This document shows positions 32,974 to 40,936 of a DNA stretch of 40,936 bases, in pieces. The notes beneath the pieces were generated by a model. The model worked only from the letters and a program-made list of their open reading frames with translations. It was not told the origin of the DNA and did not search any database. Made by a program: the position numbers and the translations under genes. Within the stretch, counting starts at the first letter, position 1. The number at the start of each line of letters is the position of its first letter. The stretch comes from Opitutaceae bacterium (lineage in GTDB: Bacteria; Verrucomicrobiota; Verrucomicrobiia; Opitutales; Opitutaceae), in contig SYGN01000284.1 of NCBI GenBank assembly GCA_005799525.1, forward strand, positions 1 through 40,936. Reading direction: 5' to 3'.

Positions 32974-33971
32974 TTCGCCGCCGCCCCACTCAAATCTTCA
33001 GCTTGGCGTTTCTCGACTGCATCTGCTGCGGCTTCGGCGCCGTTATTTTGATTTTTGTCCTGAGCATTGATTCGCGCGAAAAAGAGAAACTCGATGCCCT
33101 CGCCTCCCTGCGCACAATTATGGCGGCGCACCTGCTCGATATCGCGAAACTAAAAAACAGCAAAGAAGACCTCGATCGCAGCAACGCGCGCGTGGCCACC
33201 CTCGTCACCGACACTCGCCTCCGCAACGACTCGATCCATGCACTCCTCGACGACCTTGAGCGCAAATTGCAGCTGGAGAAACGAGGCCTGGAGGCGATGC
33301 TAATCGATATCGACGAATTGAAGAAGGAAATCGCGGCGCGGCAAAAGAAGCCTGAGATGGAGTTGAAGGACGTCAAGCCGCTGCCGGTCGGCGTACCGGT
33401 GGGCAGCAACTACATCGCGTTCGTCATCGACACCTCCGGTTCCATGCGCGACCCCAACACCGGTGGTCTTTGGGCGGTGGCGATTCGGAAAATCGAGGAG
33501 GTGCTCGACGTGTATCCCGCTATCGAAGGTATCCAAGTCCTCGATGCCGACGGTCGCTTTGTGATGGGTGGAGGGCGCAACGGGGGCTGGCTGCCGGATA
33601 GTCCCGATACCCGCCAAGCCATCAAGCGCACGCTTCGCCGTTATGACGCTGACACCATCAGCAATCCTGTGCCTGGAATCTATCGAGCCATGCGCACCCT
33701 TTTTGATCCAAAAGACGAAAATATGCGCATGGGCATTTATGTCTTTGGCGATGAGTTCACCGAAACCGCCGATCCGGTCTTGCGCCGCCTCGATGAGTTA
33801 AATCCGGCGAATGAGAATGGTCAGCGAAAAGTCGTGATTAACGCCGTTGGCTTTCCGACCACGATCCAATTTCAATTTTCCATGGGAAACACGGGCGTGA
33901 AGTTCGCGAACCTCATGCGTGAACTCACCTACCAACACGGCGGGGCGTTCATCGCGGTGCAAGACCTGTAG
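32970..33971 (+). CDS. MotB/ExbD-like membrane-anchored vWA protein, metal site intact
   Basis: This encodes 333 residues and is a paralogue of the preceding gene: the same membrane segment text (SLAFLDCICCGFGAVILIFV, Asp16), a coiled coil (about 37-127), then a vWA domain with an intact MIDAS D154-T-S-G-S-M (AFVIDTSGSMRDPNTG) and a later Asp in YVFGDEF. So one of the pair can bind a divalent ion and the other probably not. The N-terminal 60 bases of the two genes are very similar in DNA, which points to tandem duplication. It lacks the OmpA-like peptidoglycan-binding domain found in MotB. It ends 62 bases before the convergent gene set. Confidence 0.85.
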   Translation: MIRRRPTQIFSLAFLDCICCGFGAVILIFVLSIDSREKEKLDALASLRTIMAAHLLDIAKLKNSKEDLDRSNARVATLVTDTRLRNDSIHALLDDLERKLQLEKRGLEAMLIDIDELKKEIAARQKKPEMELKDVKPLPVGVPVGSNYIAFVIDTSGSMRDPNTGGLWAVAIRKIEEVLDVYPAIEGIQVLDADGRFVMGGGRNGGWLPDSPDTRQAIKRTLRRYDADTISNPVPGIYRAMRTLFDPKDENMRMGIYVFGDEFTETADPVLRRLDELNPANENGQRKVVINAVGFPTTIQFQFSMGNTGVKFANLMRELTYQHGGAFIAVQDL

Positions 33972-34033
33972 CCGCCCGCGTTTGCCTCTGGGCGCGCCGC
34001 GTTCTTCTGGTCGAATTCCGCGTCAGCCAAAAC

Positions 34034-35131
34034 TCAAAGACCGAGAATAGCCCTCAGCAGCGCACCGATCAACTGGAGCGGATTGCCACCGCCTCCCTGT
34101 CCGCCCCCTGAAGGACCACCGGGTGAGCCGCCCTGCCCTTGCTGGCCGCCACTCTGACCGCCGCTGCTTCCTTGGCTTCCGGCTTGGCCGGCCTGCTGAC
34201 CGGACTGCCCACTTTGGCCGCCTTGTTGTCCTCCGGCGCTACCACTTTTTCCGCCCTTGGCCGAAGCGACTTTCTGGCCTCCACCTTGCTGGCCACCGCC
34301 CTCAGAACCGTCGCCGCCGTTACCGACACTGCCGCTCTTGGAGCCCTTGCCGCCTTTTTCCCCGCCCTTGCCGTCTTGGCCACCTGCTTGGTCGCCGCCC
34401 GCGCCGTCGCCGCCCTGTCCATCAAGGCCCGCCATCTGACCACCTTTTCCGCCCTTGCCTCCCTTGCCGTCTTTACCCTCGCCTCCGGCCCCGTCGCCTT
34501 GCCCATCGCCAGAGCCATCTTTCGCGATCCCTCCCTTACCGTCACCGTCAGGATTTGTCCCAAACGCGTAGTCGTCTTTTCCATTCGGAACGCCATCCCC
34601 GTCGCTGTCGGTATCCTGATCGTTAGGAATTCCATCACCGTCCATGTCGTTGTCCGTTGAATTCGGAATGCCGTCACCATCGAGGTCTCCGTCCGGTCCG
34701 CTCTTGCCATCCTTCGCCACCCGCGAACCGCCGGCGCCGGCGCCCGACCCATCGCCACCACCTTTACCAAACACGCCAGAATAGGTGAACTTTACATAGT
34801 CGACTTTGCTCGAGGTGAGATTGGGCCGATTCCGGATCGCCGCATCACGCACGGCCTCGAGCTCCCACTTCTTCTTCCGTGCCGCCTCGCTGTCCGCCAA
34901 GGGCCCAAACAGGTATGTCAGGTTCTCGTGTTTGTAGCGCACATACCAGCCCTCGTCGCTAGGACCAATACCACTGATATTGATTCCTGCATATTTTTGA
35001 CGAAAATCGTCGGCAGGGAGTTGCCAGAGGTCGTCGATCGCCTCGACCGGATAAATCAACGTCGCGGCCCGCGCGAGTGTCGCCGCCAAAAAAAACACCG
35101 ATAGTGGGAGCCAAGAGCGGGAATTTTTCAC
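34034..35131 (-). CDS. Secreted Gly/Gln-rich protein with calcium-binding-type (TSP3-like) repeats
   Basis: This encodes 365 residues from a GTG at 35131, chosen because it gives a signal peptide (MKNSRSWLPLSVFFLAATLA); a longer frame upstream lies inside the preceding gene. A folded domain of about 110 residues (LIYPVEAIDDLWQLPADDFR) is followed by three DGDGIPN-type repeats (DLDGDGIPNSTDNDMDGDG, IPNDQDTDSDGDGVPNG), which in thrombospondin and OmpA-like proteins bind calcium, then about 190 residues of Gly, Gln, Ser and Lys, and a short hydrophobic end (PLQLIGALLRAILGL). It is likely exported, perhaps to the surface. Low-complexity DNA makes the antisense strand open, but no antisense gene is credible. 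Confidence 0.72.
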   Translation of the reverse strand: MKNSRSWLPLSVFFLAATLARAATLIYPVEAIDDLWQLPADDFRQKYAGINISGIGPSDEGWYVRYKHENLTYLFGPLADSEAARKKKWELEAVRDAAIRNRPNLTSSKVDYVKFTYSGVFGKGGGDGSGAGAGGSRVAKDGKSGPDGDLDGDGIPNSTDNDMDGDGIPNDQDTDSDGDGVPNGKDDYAFGTNPDGDGKGGIAKDGSGDGQGDGAGGEGKDGKGGKGGKGGQMAGLDGQGGDGAGGDQAGGQDGKGGEKGGKGSKSGSVGNGGDGSEGGGQQGGGQKVASAKGGKSGSAGGQQGGQSGQSGQQAGQAGSQGSSGGQSGGQQGQGGSPGGPSGGGQGGGGNPLQLIGALLRAILGL

Positions 35132-35165
35132 AGGATGGGAATATGCTAATGTAGCGAGAATTAAC

Positions 35166-35912
35166 CTACAGCCCAGCCGGCATGACCCGCCCTTTTTCGA
35201 CGCCCTTGTTGCCGCTGTTGCCGGAAGAACCCTTCGCCGCACCACCGGTCGCCTTCTCCATCTGCTGGGTGTTCCCGGCTGGGACTTGGACCCCGACCAC
35301 CCCGGGCGCATTGGCCGCGGGCTTGATTTGCCTCGCCGGATCGCCGATCGAGACCGGCTGAGGTTTCTTCGTGTTTATATCTGGCGCGCCACCCCGCCCA
35401 GCCGGACCGGCCGATTCGTCTGTCTGGAGTTCGGCGACCTGAATACCCTCGGCCTTGGCATTGGGATCGTTTTGACCACCACTCGGCCCCCCGGGTGCCC
35501 CACCCTTGGATGGCTCCTGCCCTGCTTGCGGTTGTGCGCCGGCCGCGCCTCCACGCTGCGGCATAGCAGCCTGAGCGCCCTGCGCGCCCTTGGGGCCCGC
35601 TTGGCCACCACCCGCAGGCATTCCGGGCGGCGGTTGCTGCCCACCGACTTTATCGCTCTTGGAGTTTTCGTCCCCCGGTATCTCGAACTCACCGAGCATG
35701 CCGTATTCAGATTTTTTCTCGGGCAACTGAGTCGACCCATCAAGCAACGCCGGATCGGGCAATGGACCGCGCGCCGAAGCCCGACCCGCATTCTTTTGAG
35801 CCGACGCCGCAGGGCTGGTAACCGATGAACTGCGCGTGTCTTGGGCCGCGAGGTGCGAGGCCGCGATCAACACTGCTGCAAAAAGAGGGAGGCCGAGTGG
35901 GCGGTGGTGCAT
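35166..35912 (-). CDS. Secreted Gly/Pro/Gln/Ala-rich low-complexity protein
   Basis: This encodes 248 residues with a signal peptide (MHHRPLGLPLFAAVLIAASH, cleavage near HLAAQ). The remainder is disordered, with clusters such as GGQQPPPGMPAGGGQAGPKG and no domain I recognise. It is the middle gene of the - strand set: it follows the TPR gene by 12 bases and precedes the repeat protein by 34 bases. A role as a flexible secreted or cell-envelope component is inferred from composition and context only. Confidence 0.7.
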   Translation of the reverse strand: MHHRPLGLPLFAAVLIAASHLAAQDTRSSSVTSPAASAQKNAGRASARGPLPDPALLDGSTQLPEKKSEYGMLGEFEIPGDENSKSDKVGGQQPPPGMPAGGGQAGPKGAQGAQAAMPQRGGAAGAQPQAGQEPSKGGAPGGPSGGQNDPNAKAEGIQVAELQTDESAGPAGRGGAPDINTKKPQPVSIGDPARQIKPAANAPGVVGVQVPAGNTQQMEKATGGAAKGSSGNSGNKGVEKGRVMPAGL

Positions 35913-35924
35913 GGTGACGGAAAG

Positions 35925-37640
35925 TCAGGTGCGATCCGCAGCAAATTGGCAAATGACCGTCACCGTCGGCGGTGTCGTTCCATTGCGCACTTGGAGCAAA
36001 ATGAGCACGTCCGTATACCCCTTTCGGCGACCGATCACTTGATAGTCACCGGGCAGGACCTTCACCGTGAAAGTTTCCGCTTGGCTCGGCTGCTTAAAAT
36101 TGGAGATCGAGACATGCGTTTTACCATCCGATTTAAAGGTCACATCCACAGGCTTGCTCTGCGCGGTCAGCAAGGTGTGGAGCTGCTCCATCGTGTCGTC
36201 GTTGGGCAGGGGGTAACCGGGTTTGATCGCCATAGCCCGGCTAAAGATTCTGATCGCCGCTTGAAACTCGGCATTATTTGCCAGCTGCTTCGCGTTCTCA
36301 ATCAGGCGGTCGTATTCCAGCAGCGTCCGAATCATCGAGCCGCAGCGAATATAGGCTTCCTTCGCATCCGGCAGGTCGGGCTCGAGCTTGAGGGTTTCGG
36401 CGTAGGCATCCCGGGCCTCTTTCCACTGGTGTTGATTTTCAAAGGAGAACCCCTTCGTGAGTGCCTTTTGCACGGCGTCGCGGTGCTCGTTTTCGCGGGC
36501 TGAGCGCAACATTGCCTGCACGTCCGTCTTCTGCGGATAGACCTTCAACGCCGTCTGAAACTCGGTAATCGCCTTCGACCAATTCCGACGTTCGACCGAG
36601 GCTTTCGCCGCCGAAAATGCCGTTTCAAATCGGGTCTCTTTCTCTAAGCGACTCGCCCGCGCCTGGCCGGCCTGAGCGGCTGCGGAAACCCCGTCGAGTG
36701 AGAATGCTTTTTGGTATGATTCCGCCGCCCGGGCATACTGCGCCTCCTTCTCGAAACCTTCGCCTTGCAGCAGGAGTGCGTAAACGCGATCGATGTTTTC
36801 TGCCCGCTTTAGTCCGGCCAACGCGATCTCATTGCCCGGAGCCAATTCGAGCGCCGCATCGAACGATGTTTTCGCCAAATCGCGCTGGCCCTTGGTCAAT
36901 GCCAGTTGCCCTTTCAAGAGATTCTCTTGCACGCGACCCGCCAAGACGCGCTCCGCTTTCTTGAGCTCCGCGAAGCCTTCATCAAATGATGTCTTCGCCC
37001 CGAGAAAGTTGCCGTCGTCCAGCAGCTTGCGCCCGGCTCCGGCATTTTCAAACGCAGATTCCAGCGCTCCCGGAGCCAAATTGCGCGCCCGTTCCAGATA
37101 TTTGATCCGCACCAAAATCGCATCATAACCCTGCTGCGCATCGTGTTTGGCTTTCACGTTGCGGCTAAACGTATCCATGTCGGTGTTGAGCGCCGAAAAC
37201 GTCGAAAAGGCCCGGGACCATTCGTGGCCGGACAAGAGACTTTCACCCTCCTGAAATGATTTCGTGATCAAAATCAATCGCTGCAACTGCACCGGGTGAT
37301 CGTGCGGCAGGCGCCGCAGCTCGTTGAGTGCTTTGGTCGCGGTCGCGTGAGCCAATTCCGCCTTCGACTGGCTCACAAAAGCCGTGTTCGCGTCGTCATG
37401 GGTCTGCGCGCTCACGACGACCGCTTCACTCGGCTGAAAGATCTGCGGCCCCAACACCAGCTTGGCGATTCGAATAACCACACTCGCCGTCAGCAGTAAA
37501 CCGAAAAAACCGCCTACGCTCCACAGCAGCAGGCGCTTCAAAGTCCACCGGCGCTGCGCGGTCTCGCGACCTGCTTCAGGATTCCAATGGATGATCCGGC
37601 GTTTTTTGCCAGAGGAGGAGGATTCATTTTCGTCTGCCAT
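35925..37640 (-). CDS. Membrane-anchored TPR protein with PEGA-like C-terminus
   Basis: This encodes 571 residues from the ATG at 37640 (MADENESSSSGKKRRIIHWN). A single membrane segment at about 36-58 (LLLWSVGGFFGLLLTASVVI) follows a basic cytoplasmic tail. Then come helical and TPR repeats (AKTSFDAALELAPGNEIALA, AAESYQKAFSLDGVSAAAQA, KAITEFQTALKVYPQKTDV, EARDAYAETLKLEPDLPDAK) and a C-terminal beta domain (VTFKSDGKTHVSISNF ... VKVLPGDYQVIGRRKGY) of PEGA type, found in surface or envelope proteins. It is the first gene of the - strand set converging on the ExbB-like operon. The upstream gap with the M48 gene holds divergent promoters, not resolved. Confidence 0.83.
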   Translation of the reverse strand: MADENESSSSGKKRRIIHWNPEAGRETAQRRWTLKRLLLWSVGGFFGLLLTASVVIRIAKLVLGPQIFQPSEAVVVSAQTHDDANTAFVSQSKAELAHATATKALNELRRLPHDHPVQLQRLILITKSFQEGESLLSGHEWSRAFSTFSALNTDMDTFSRNVKAKHDAQQGYDAILVRIKYLERARNLAPGALESAFENAGAGRKLLDDGNFLGAKTSFDEGFAELKKAERVLAGRVQENLLKGQLALTKGQRDLAKTSFDAALELAPGNEIALAGLKRAENIDRVYALLLQGEGFEKEAQYARAAESYQKAFSLDGVSAAAQAGQARASRLEKETRFETAFSAAKASVERRNWSKAITEFQTALKVYPQKTDVQAMLRSARENEHRDAVQKALTKGFSFENQHQWKEARDAYAETLKLEPDLPDAKEAYIRCGSMIRTLLEYDRLIENAKQLANNAEFQAAIRIFSRAMAIKPGYPLPNDDTMEQLHTLLTAQSKPVDVTFKSDGKTHVSISNFKQPSQAETFTVKVLPGDYQVIGRRKGYTDVLILLQVRNGTTPPTVTVICQFAADRT

Positions 37641-37881
37641 AATGGGGTGCCAGTGGGCGGCGATTGCCAAAGGGTGAACGATGCGACGGAGGGTAAAAGT
37701 TTACTGCGGAGTAGGACGGCTGGGATCATGCTTTGTTCATGCCAATTTGCAAAGGGCATTATTATTTTGGCGGTGGCAGGCCCATTCCACTGCAACGAAT
37801 CAATTCCCCTCTGAGCGCGGGGCTTGCTAACCGGCCGAACCGGACTATCGCTTCCGATCCGCTTTCCCTTCTCGAATCCCC

Positions 37882-38706
37882 ATGAAATGTCTTGCAGGAT
37901 TTTTCGGCGCATCGCTCTTGCTCCTCGTGACCGTGCTCGGCGGTTGCTATCAGGTACCCGTCACCGGTCGCCAATCGATGAATCTCGTCGATGACAAAGA
38001 AGTCACGAAGATGAGCGTCGCGGCGTTCGACGATATGAAACGCCAGTACCCGCTCTCGCGCGACAAGGAGCGCATCGCCCAGCTTCAACGGGTTGGCGAT
38101 CGCATCTCCAAGGTCGTTTTCTGGGACATGCCCGATGCCGACTGGGAGTTTGTCGTGTTCGAAGTCCCGCAACAAATCAATGCCTTCGCGATGGCAGGAG
38201 GGAAAGTGGGTGTATTTAGCGGACTCTACCGGATCACTGAAAACGACGACGAGCTGGCTTCGGTGATTGCGCACGAAATCGCCCACGTCACCGCGAAGCA
38301 CATCCACTCACAACTGTCGCAAGAAATGCTCGTCAAAACCGGCGGCCTCGTCGGCGGCGTCGCCCTCATGGGATCGGGCGCTGGCATGCTGACGTCTTCC
38401 GCGATTATGAACGCCTACGGCCTGACGGCGGGCGTGTCCGGCTTGGCCTTCGACCGAAAGAAAGAAAAAGAAGCTGATTACATCGGCCTGATGTATATGG
38501 CCCGAGCGGGCTACGATCCCCAGGCGTCGGTCAAGGTCCTAGAAAAATTGGACGCAGAATCGTCCAACCAGCCGGTGCAAGCAGCATTTCTTTCAACGCA
38601 CCCGTCTAATCCGGAACGCATCACGCAGCTGTTGGATGCCTTGCCCAAGGCGGTGAAACTACGGGAAAAGAGCGCCATCGAGGCTAAGCCAATTTTGATC
38701 AAATAG
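37882..38706 (+). CDS. M48 family zinc metalloprotease lipoprotein (LoiP/BepA-like)
   Basis: This encodes 274 residues. The lipobox LGGC places Cys22 at the mature N-terminus. The zinc motif HEIAH is at about 131-135, and the third ligand Glu lies in KEKEADYIGL (about residue 195). FAMAGGKVGVFSGL before and STHPSNPERI after are typical of M48 peptidases that check outer-membrane protein assembly. It would act in the periplasm attached to a membrane. It is transcribed alone on the + strand; its neighbour YugP-type peptidase is convergent. Confidence 0.94.
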   Translation: MKCLAGFFGASLLLLVTVLGGCYQVPVTGRQSMNLVDDKEVTKMSVAAFDDMKRQYPLSRDKERIAQLQRVGDRISKVVFWDMPDADWEFVVFEVPQQINAFAMAGGKVGVFSGLYRITENDDELASVIAHEIAHVTAKHIHSQLSQEMLVKTGGLVGGVALMGSGAGMLTSSAIMNAYGLTAGVSGLAFDRKKEKEADYIGLMYMARAGYDPQASVKVLEKLDAESSNQPVQAAFLSTHPSNPERITQLLDALPKAVKLREKSAIEAKPILIK

Positions 38707-38773
38707 ACGACGACGAGACTGTTTTACTTGGCTGGACGGTCCGGTTAATCGTCTCTCAGTTCGTCCCCTTAAG

Positions 38774-39469
38774 TTAGTCATCTCTTCGGCTTCCCCCGGC
38801 GAGCATCATGATTAAGTGAAGCATCTGTCCGAGCGATGCCACAAATGCGGCCACATACGTAAGCGCCGCAGCATCGAGCGTCTCGTGCACGCCCGCCATT
38901 TCATCTTGGTCCACGATCCCCAGATGGACGAGTTGACGCTTCGCGCGGGCCGTCGCGTCGAACTCCACGGGCAACGTGACAAACTGAAACACCGTAACCA
39001 CCGCGAGCGCTCCGATCGCAATTTTCAGGAGCAGCCCGCCCATCGCACCACCCACGAGGTAAATCGCGAATCCACCCAAAATCATCGCAATGGGCGACGC
39101 CACTTGCACCGCCGGCACCAATGATTGGCGCACCGCCATCATGCCATAGCCGACCTTGTCTTGGATCGCATGGCCGGCCTCGTGCGCCGCCACGCCCAAG
39201 GCCGCGAGGCTCGTGCCGTGAAAGTTGTCTGGCGACAGAGCGAGACGCTTATTCGACGGGTCGTAGTGGTCGCTCAGCATCCCTTCCACTTCGACGATCT
39301 CCACGTCGTGGATACCCGCGCTCTCCATCACGGCCGCTGCCGCCTCCCGGCCCGTGATGCCGTTGCGCGATGGAATTTGGACATTCTTGCGATAGGCGCT
39401 CATCACGCGCATCTGCGCGTAAAGGCCGAGCAACAGGGGCACACCGATGAGAACAATATAGAAGATCAT
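38774..39469 (-). CDS. YugP-type membrane zinc peptidase
   Basis: This encodes 231 residues. An N-terminal membrane segment (MIFYIVLIGVPLLLGLYAQM) is followed by a zinc motif HEAGH at 96-100 (GVAAHEAGHAIQDKVGYG), the downstream block VEFDATARAKRQL with the likely Glu ligand, and at least two more membrane segments (IAMILGGFAIYLVGGAMGG, TYVAAFVASLGQMLHLIMML). The family (neutral zinc metallopeptidase, Zn_peptidase_2) has no assigned substrate. The start at 39469 is the first Met of the conserved hydrophobic segment. Confidence 0.92.
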   Translation of the reverse strand: MIFYIVLIGVPLLLGLYAQMRVMSAYRKNVQIPSRNGITGREAAAAVMESAGIHDVEIVEVEGMLSDHYDPSNKRLALSPDNFHGTSLAALGVAAHEAGHAIQDKVGYGMMAVRQSLVPAVQVASPIAMILGGFAIYLVGGAMGGLLLKIAIGALAVVTVFQFVTLPVEFDATARAKRQLVHLGIVDQDEMAGVHETLDAAALTYVAAFVASLGQMLHLIMMLAGGSRRDD

Positions 39470-39499
39470 GGACGTCGTGATTTAGGATGTTGATTGCGG

Positions 39500-39522
39500 T
39501 AGGCCACCTCCTCAGGTGGCCG
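39500..39522. repeat. Short perfect hairpin, REP-like
   Basis: GGCCACCT (39502-39509) pairs perfectly with AGGTGGCC (39514-39521) around a 4-base loop. The core GTAGgCCaCCTcCTCAGGtGG shares its pattern with the core of the 3282-3362 repeat (GTAGtCCcgCCTTCAGGcGG), so both may belong to a dispersed palindrome family. Confidence 0.5.
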
Positions 39523-39542
39523 GTCGAGGGAGACAGCCTAAA

Positions 39543-39579
39543 CAAAACGCGCGATTCGCCAGAGCAAATCGCGTGTTTG
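39543..39579 (-). terminator. Rho-independent terminator for the MocA-type oxidoreductase gene
   Basis: Read on the - strand, ACACGCGATTTG pairs with CGAATCGCGCGT (one G-U pair) and is followed by TTTTGTTT. It lies about 30-65 bases after the stop of the oxidoreductase at 39608 and before the YugP-type gene. Confidence 0.75.
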
Positions 39580-39607
39580 GAAACGAGGCGGAAGAATTCT
39601 ACGAAAA

Positions 39608-40756
39608 TCAGCCGAGCTTGGTCACATCGACCCAGCGGCGTTCTGCCCACGACTTGATACCGAGCTCCGCCATTTGCACGCCCTTGGCCCCCTGCATCAG
39701 ATCCCACGGAAACGGGTCGCCCTTTACCACGTGCTTGAGGAAGAGTTCCCACTGCACCTTGAACGCGTTGTCGTAGACCCCTTGGTCCGGCACCGTCGTC
39801 CAGCCATCCATGTATTTTACCGGACTGTCGATGTCCGGATTCCAGATACAGCGCGGCGTCGCCCCCAAATGTTGAGCCGTGCAATTGCGCAGGCCAGCCA
39901 CGGCAGTGCCGTGGGTCCCATCGACCTGCAACGTCAACAAGTCATCCCGCCGTACCCGCACATCCCATGACGAGTTGAATTGGCAGATTACCCCGTTCAC
40001 CAACTCGAAGGTCGCGTAGGCCGAGTCGTCCGCGGTGCATGTGTAGGGTTTCCCCGCTTCGTCCCACCGCTGTGGGATGTGGGTCGCGCCGAGGCACGTC
40101 AGCGATTTCACTTCGCCGAACAGATTTTGGATCACGTACTGCCAGTGGCACAGCATGTCGACGATGATGCCGCCATCGTCTTCTTTGCGGTAATTCCAGG
40201 ACGGCCGCTGCAGTTTTTCGTGCTCCCCAGTAAATACCCAATAGCCGAATTCACCGCGCACGGAGAGGATTTTCCCGAAGAATCCGGTGTCGATGAGATA
40301 CTTCAACTTCAGCAAACCCGGCAGCCAGAGCTTGTCTTGCACAACTCCGTTTTTCAGTCCGGCCGCCCGCACCTCGAGGGCGAGCGCCAGCGCCTCAGCC
40401 GAAGTCGTGGCACTGGGTTTCTCGCAGTAGATATGTTTTTTCGCCGCGATCGCTTTGCGGACACCGATAGGGCGCTGGCCTGTGAGCGTGGAGTCGAAAT
40501 AAACGTGGTTGGCGGGATCGGCCAACGCCGCATCGAGGTTGGTCGAATATCGCGTCACCCCGGCACGCGCGGCGAGCGCCGCAATCTTTGGCTCGCTGCG
40601 GCCAATGAGAATCGGATCGGGCATGATCACTTCGGTGTCGCCGATTTTAATGCCGCCTTGGTCCATGATGGCTTTGATCGAACGCAACAAATGCTGGTTC
40701 GTGCCCATGCGCCCGGTGACGCCGTTCATGATGATGCCAATTTTGTGAGTTTTCAT
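39608..40756 (-). CDS. Gfo/Idh/MocA family oxidoreductase
   Basis: This encodes 382 residues. An N-terminal NAD(P)-binding Rossmann fold (KIGIIMNGVTGRMGTNQHL, then ILIGRSEPKIAALAARAGV) and the family motif CEKPSATTSAEALALALEV at about 110-125 identify it; the C-terminal part (IIVDMLCHWQYVIQNLFGE) has the usual His for catalysis. The glycine motif is G-x-x-x-N-G-x-x-G-R-M-G, unusual in having a Thr-Gly insertion as in dihydrodipicolinate reductases. It likely oxidises or reduces a sugar or polyol; the substrate is unknown. No partner genes are visible to the right before the window ends (40757-40936 holds no gene). Confidence 0.92.
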   Translation of the reverse strand: MKTHKIGIIMNGVTGRMGTNQHLLRSIKAIMDQGGIKIGDTEVIMPDPILIGRSEPKIAALAARAGVTRYSTNLDAALADPANHVYFDSTLTGQRPIGVRKAIAAKKHIYCEKPSATTSAEALALALEVRAAGLKNGVVQDKLWLPGLLKLKYLIDTGFFGKILSVRGEFGYWVFTGEHEKLQRPSWNYRKEDDGGIIVDMLCHWQYVIQNLFGEVKSLTCLGATHIPQRWDEAGKPYTCTADDSAYATFELVNGVICQFNSSWDVRVRRDDLLTLQVDGTHGTAVAGLRNCTAQHLGATPRCIWNPDIDSPVKYMDGWTTVPDQGVYDNAFKVQWELFLKHVVKGDPFPWDLMQGAKGVQMAELGIKSWAERRWVDVTKLG

Positions 40757-40936
40757 AGATAGAGCCCGCTCGGCGGATCAACTGATCCGTGGAAATCACT
40801 ACAATACCCCAAAACCGCCGCTTGCGTTAGCACGATTCCGACTTTTAATAGCACAAAACCGATCCTATGCTCGCCTGGAGTCCGCTGCTGATTCAGAAAA
40901 TTGAAATCCACGCTCTGGGTTTCGTCCTGCGCAGGC

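Noticed and set aside
29534-33971. Zorya anti-phage system (ZorA/ZorB plus helicase/nuclease)
   Set aside because: ZorB carries an OmpA-like peptidoglycan-binding domain and the system needs ZorC/ZorD or ZorE; here the partners have vWA domains and no helicase or nuclease is present.
34034-35131. Gly-rich repeats as a CRISPR array or tandem DNA repeat
   Set aside because: The repeats are irregular at the DNA level, with no constant spacer length; they reflect a low-complexity protein.

Overview
The window is about 41 kb of high-GC bacterial DNA. Its gene content points to the phylum Verrucomicrobiota, most likely an Opitutaceae-type bacterium. The clues are multiple formylglycine sulfatases, a TonB-dependent receptor with a plug of the SATRTKQA..DVPVNIDAIT type, an ECF sigma factor plus anti-sigma pair resembling the Rhodopirellula/Verrucomicrobium class, and System II cytochrome c biogenesis genes. 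The placement is inferred from family content; no rRNA gene is present to confirm it.

Region 1 (1-5240, + strand) has the 3' end of ychF, a TPR lipoprotein, a secreted purple-acid-phosphatase-like enzyme, a stretch with two inverted-repeat elements, and a PAS-PAS-SpoIIE-type phosphatase. Region 2 (5242-9852, - strand) is a compact operon pxpB-pxpC-pxpA-DUF969-DUF979-pcp. It covers pyroglutamate (5-oxoproline) metabolism: Pcp cuts pyroglutamate from peptides, PxpABC converts 5-oxoproline to glutamate with ATP, and the DUF969/DUF979 pair is a likely membrane carrier. Region 3 (10124-13748, + strand) is an overlapping set: a small lipoprotein, ResB-like and CcsA-like cytochrome c maturation proteins. 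recN follows on the opposite strand (13931-15595), then about 1 kb with no assignable gene.

Region 4 (16712-27778) is a sulfated-polysaccharide locus that is partly intact and partly decayed. Intact are two sulfatases (16712-18547 and 18544-20298) and one 922-residue TonB-dependent receptor (24327-27095). Between them lies a decayed module of an ECF sigma factor, its anti-sigma/FecR-like partner, and a chimera in which the N-terminal part of a TonB receptor runs into an iduronate-2-sulfatase-like gene lacking its own start. All carry single-base frameshifts and some carry nonsense codons. A further sulfatase remnant lies at 27310-27778 on the + strand.

Region 5 (27787-37640) is the most unusual part. 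Two lipoprotein genes point left. Divergent from them is a four-gene + strand operon: a MotA/TolQ/ExbB-type channel protein, a degenerate Hsp70/actin-fold protein with an FHA-like tail, and two tandem proteins with a MotB/ExbD-like single membrane segment (Asp in an FLDCICCGFGA motif), a coiled coil and a von Willebrand A domain. One vWA domain has an intact metal site and the other has lost the key Asp. Converging on this operon is a three-gene - strand set: a membrane-anchored TPR protein with a PEGA-like end and two secreted low-complexity proteins, one with calcium-binding-type DGDGIPN repeats. Together they look like a proton-motive-force-driven envelope machine that I do not recognise as a characterised system.

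Region 6 (37882-40756) has an M48 metalloprotease lipoprotein, a YugP-type membrane zinc peptidase and a Gfo/Idh/MocA oxidoreductase. No CRISPR array, rRNA or tRNA gene was seen.
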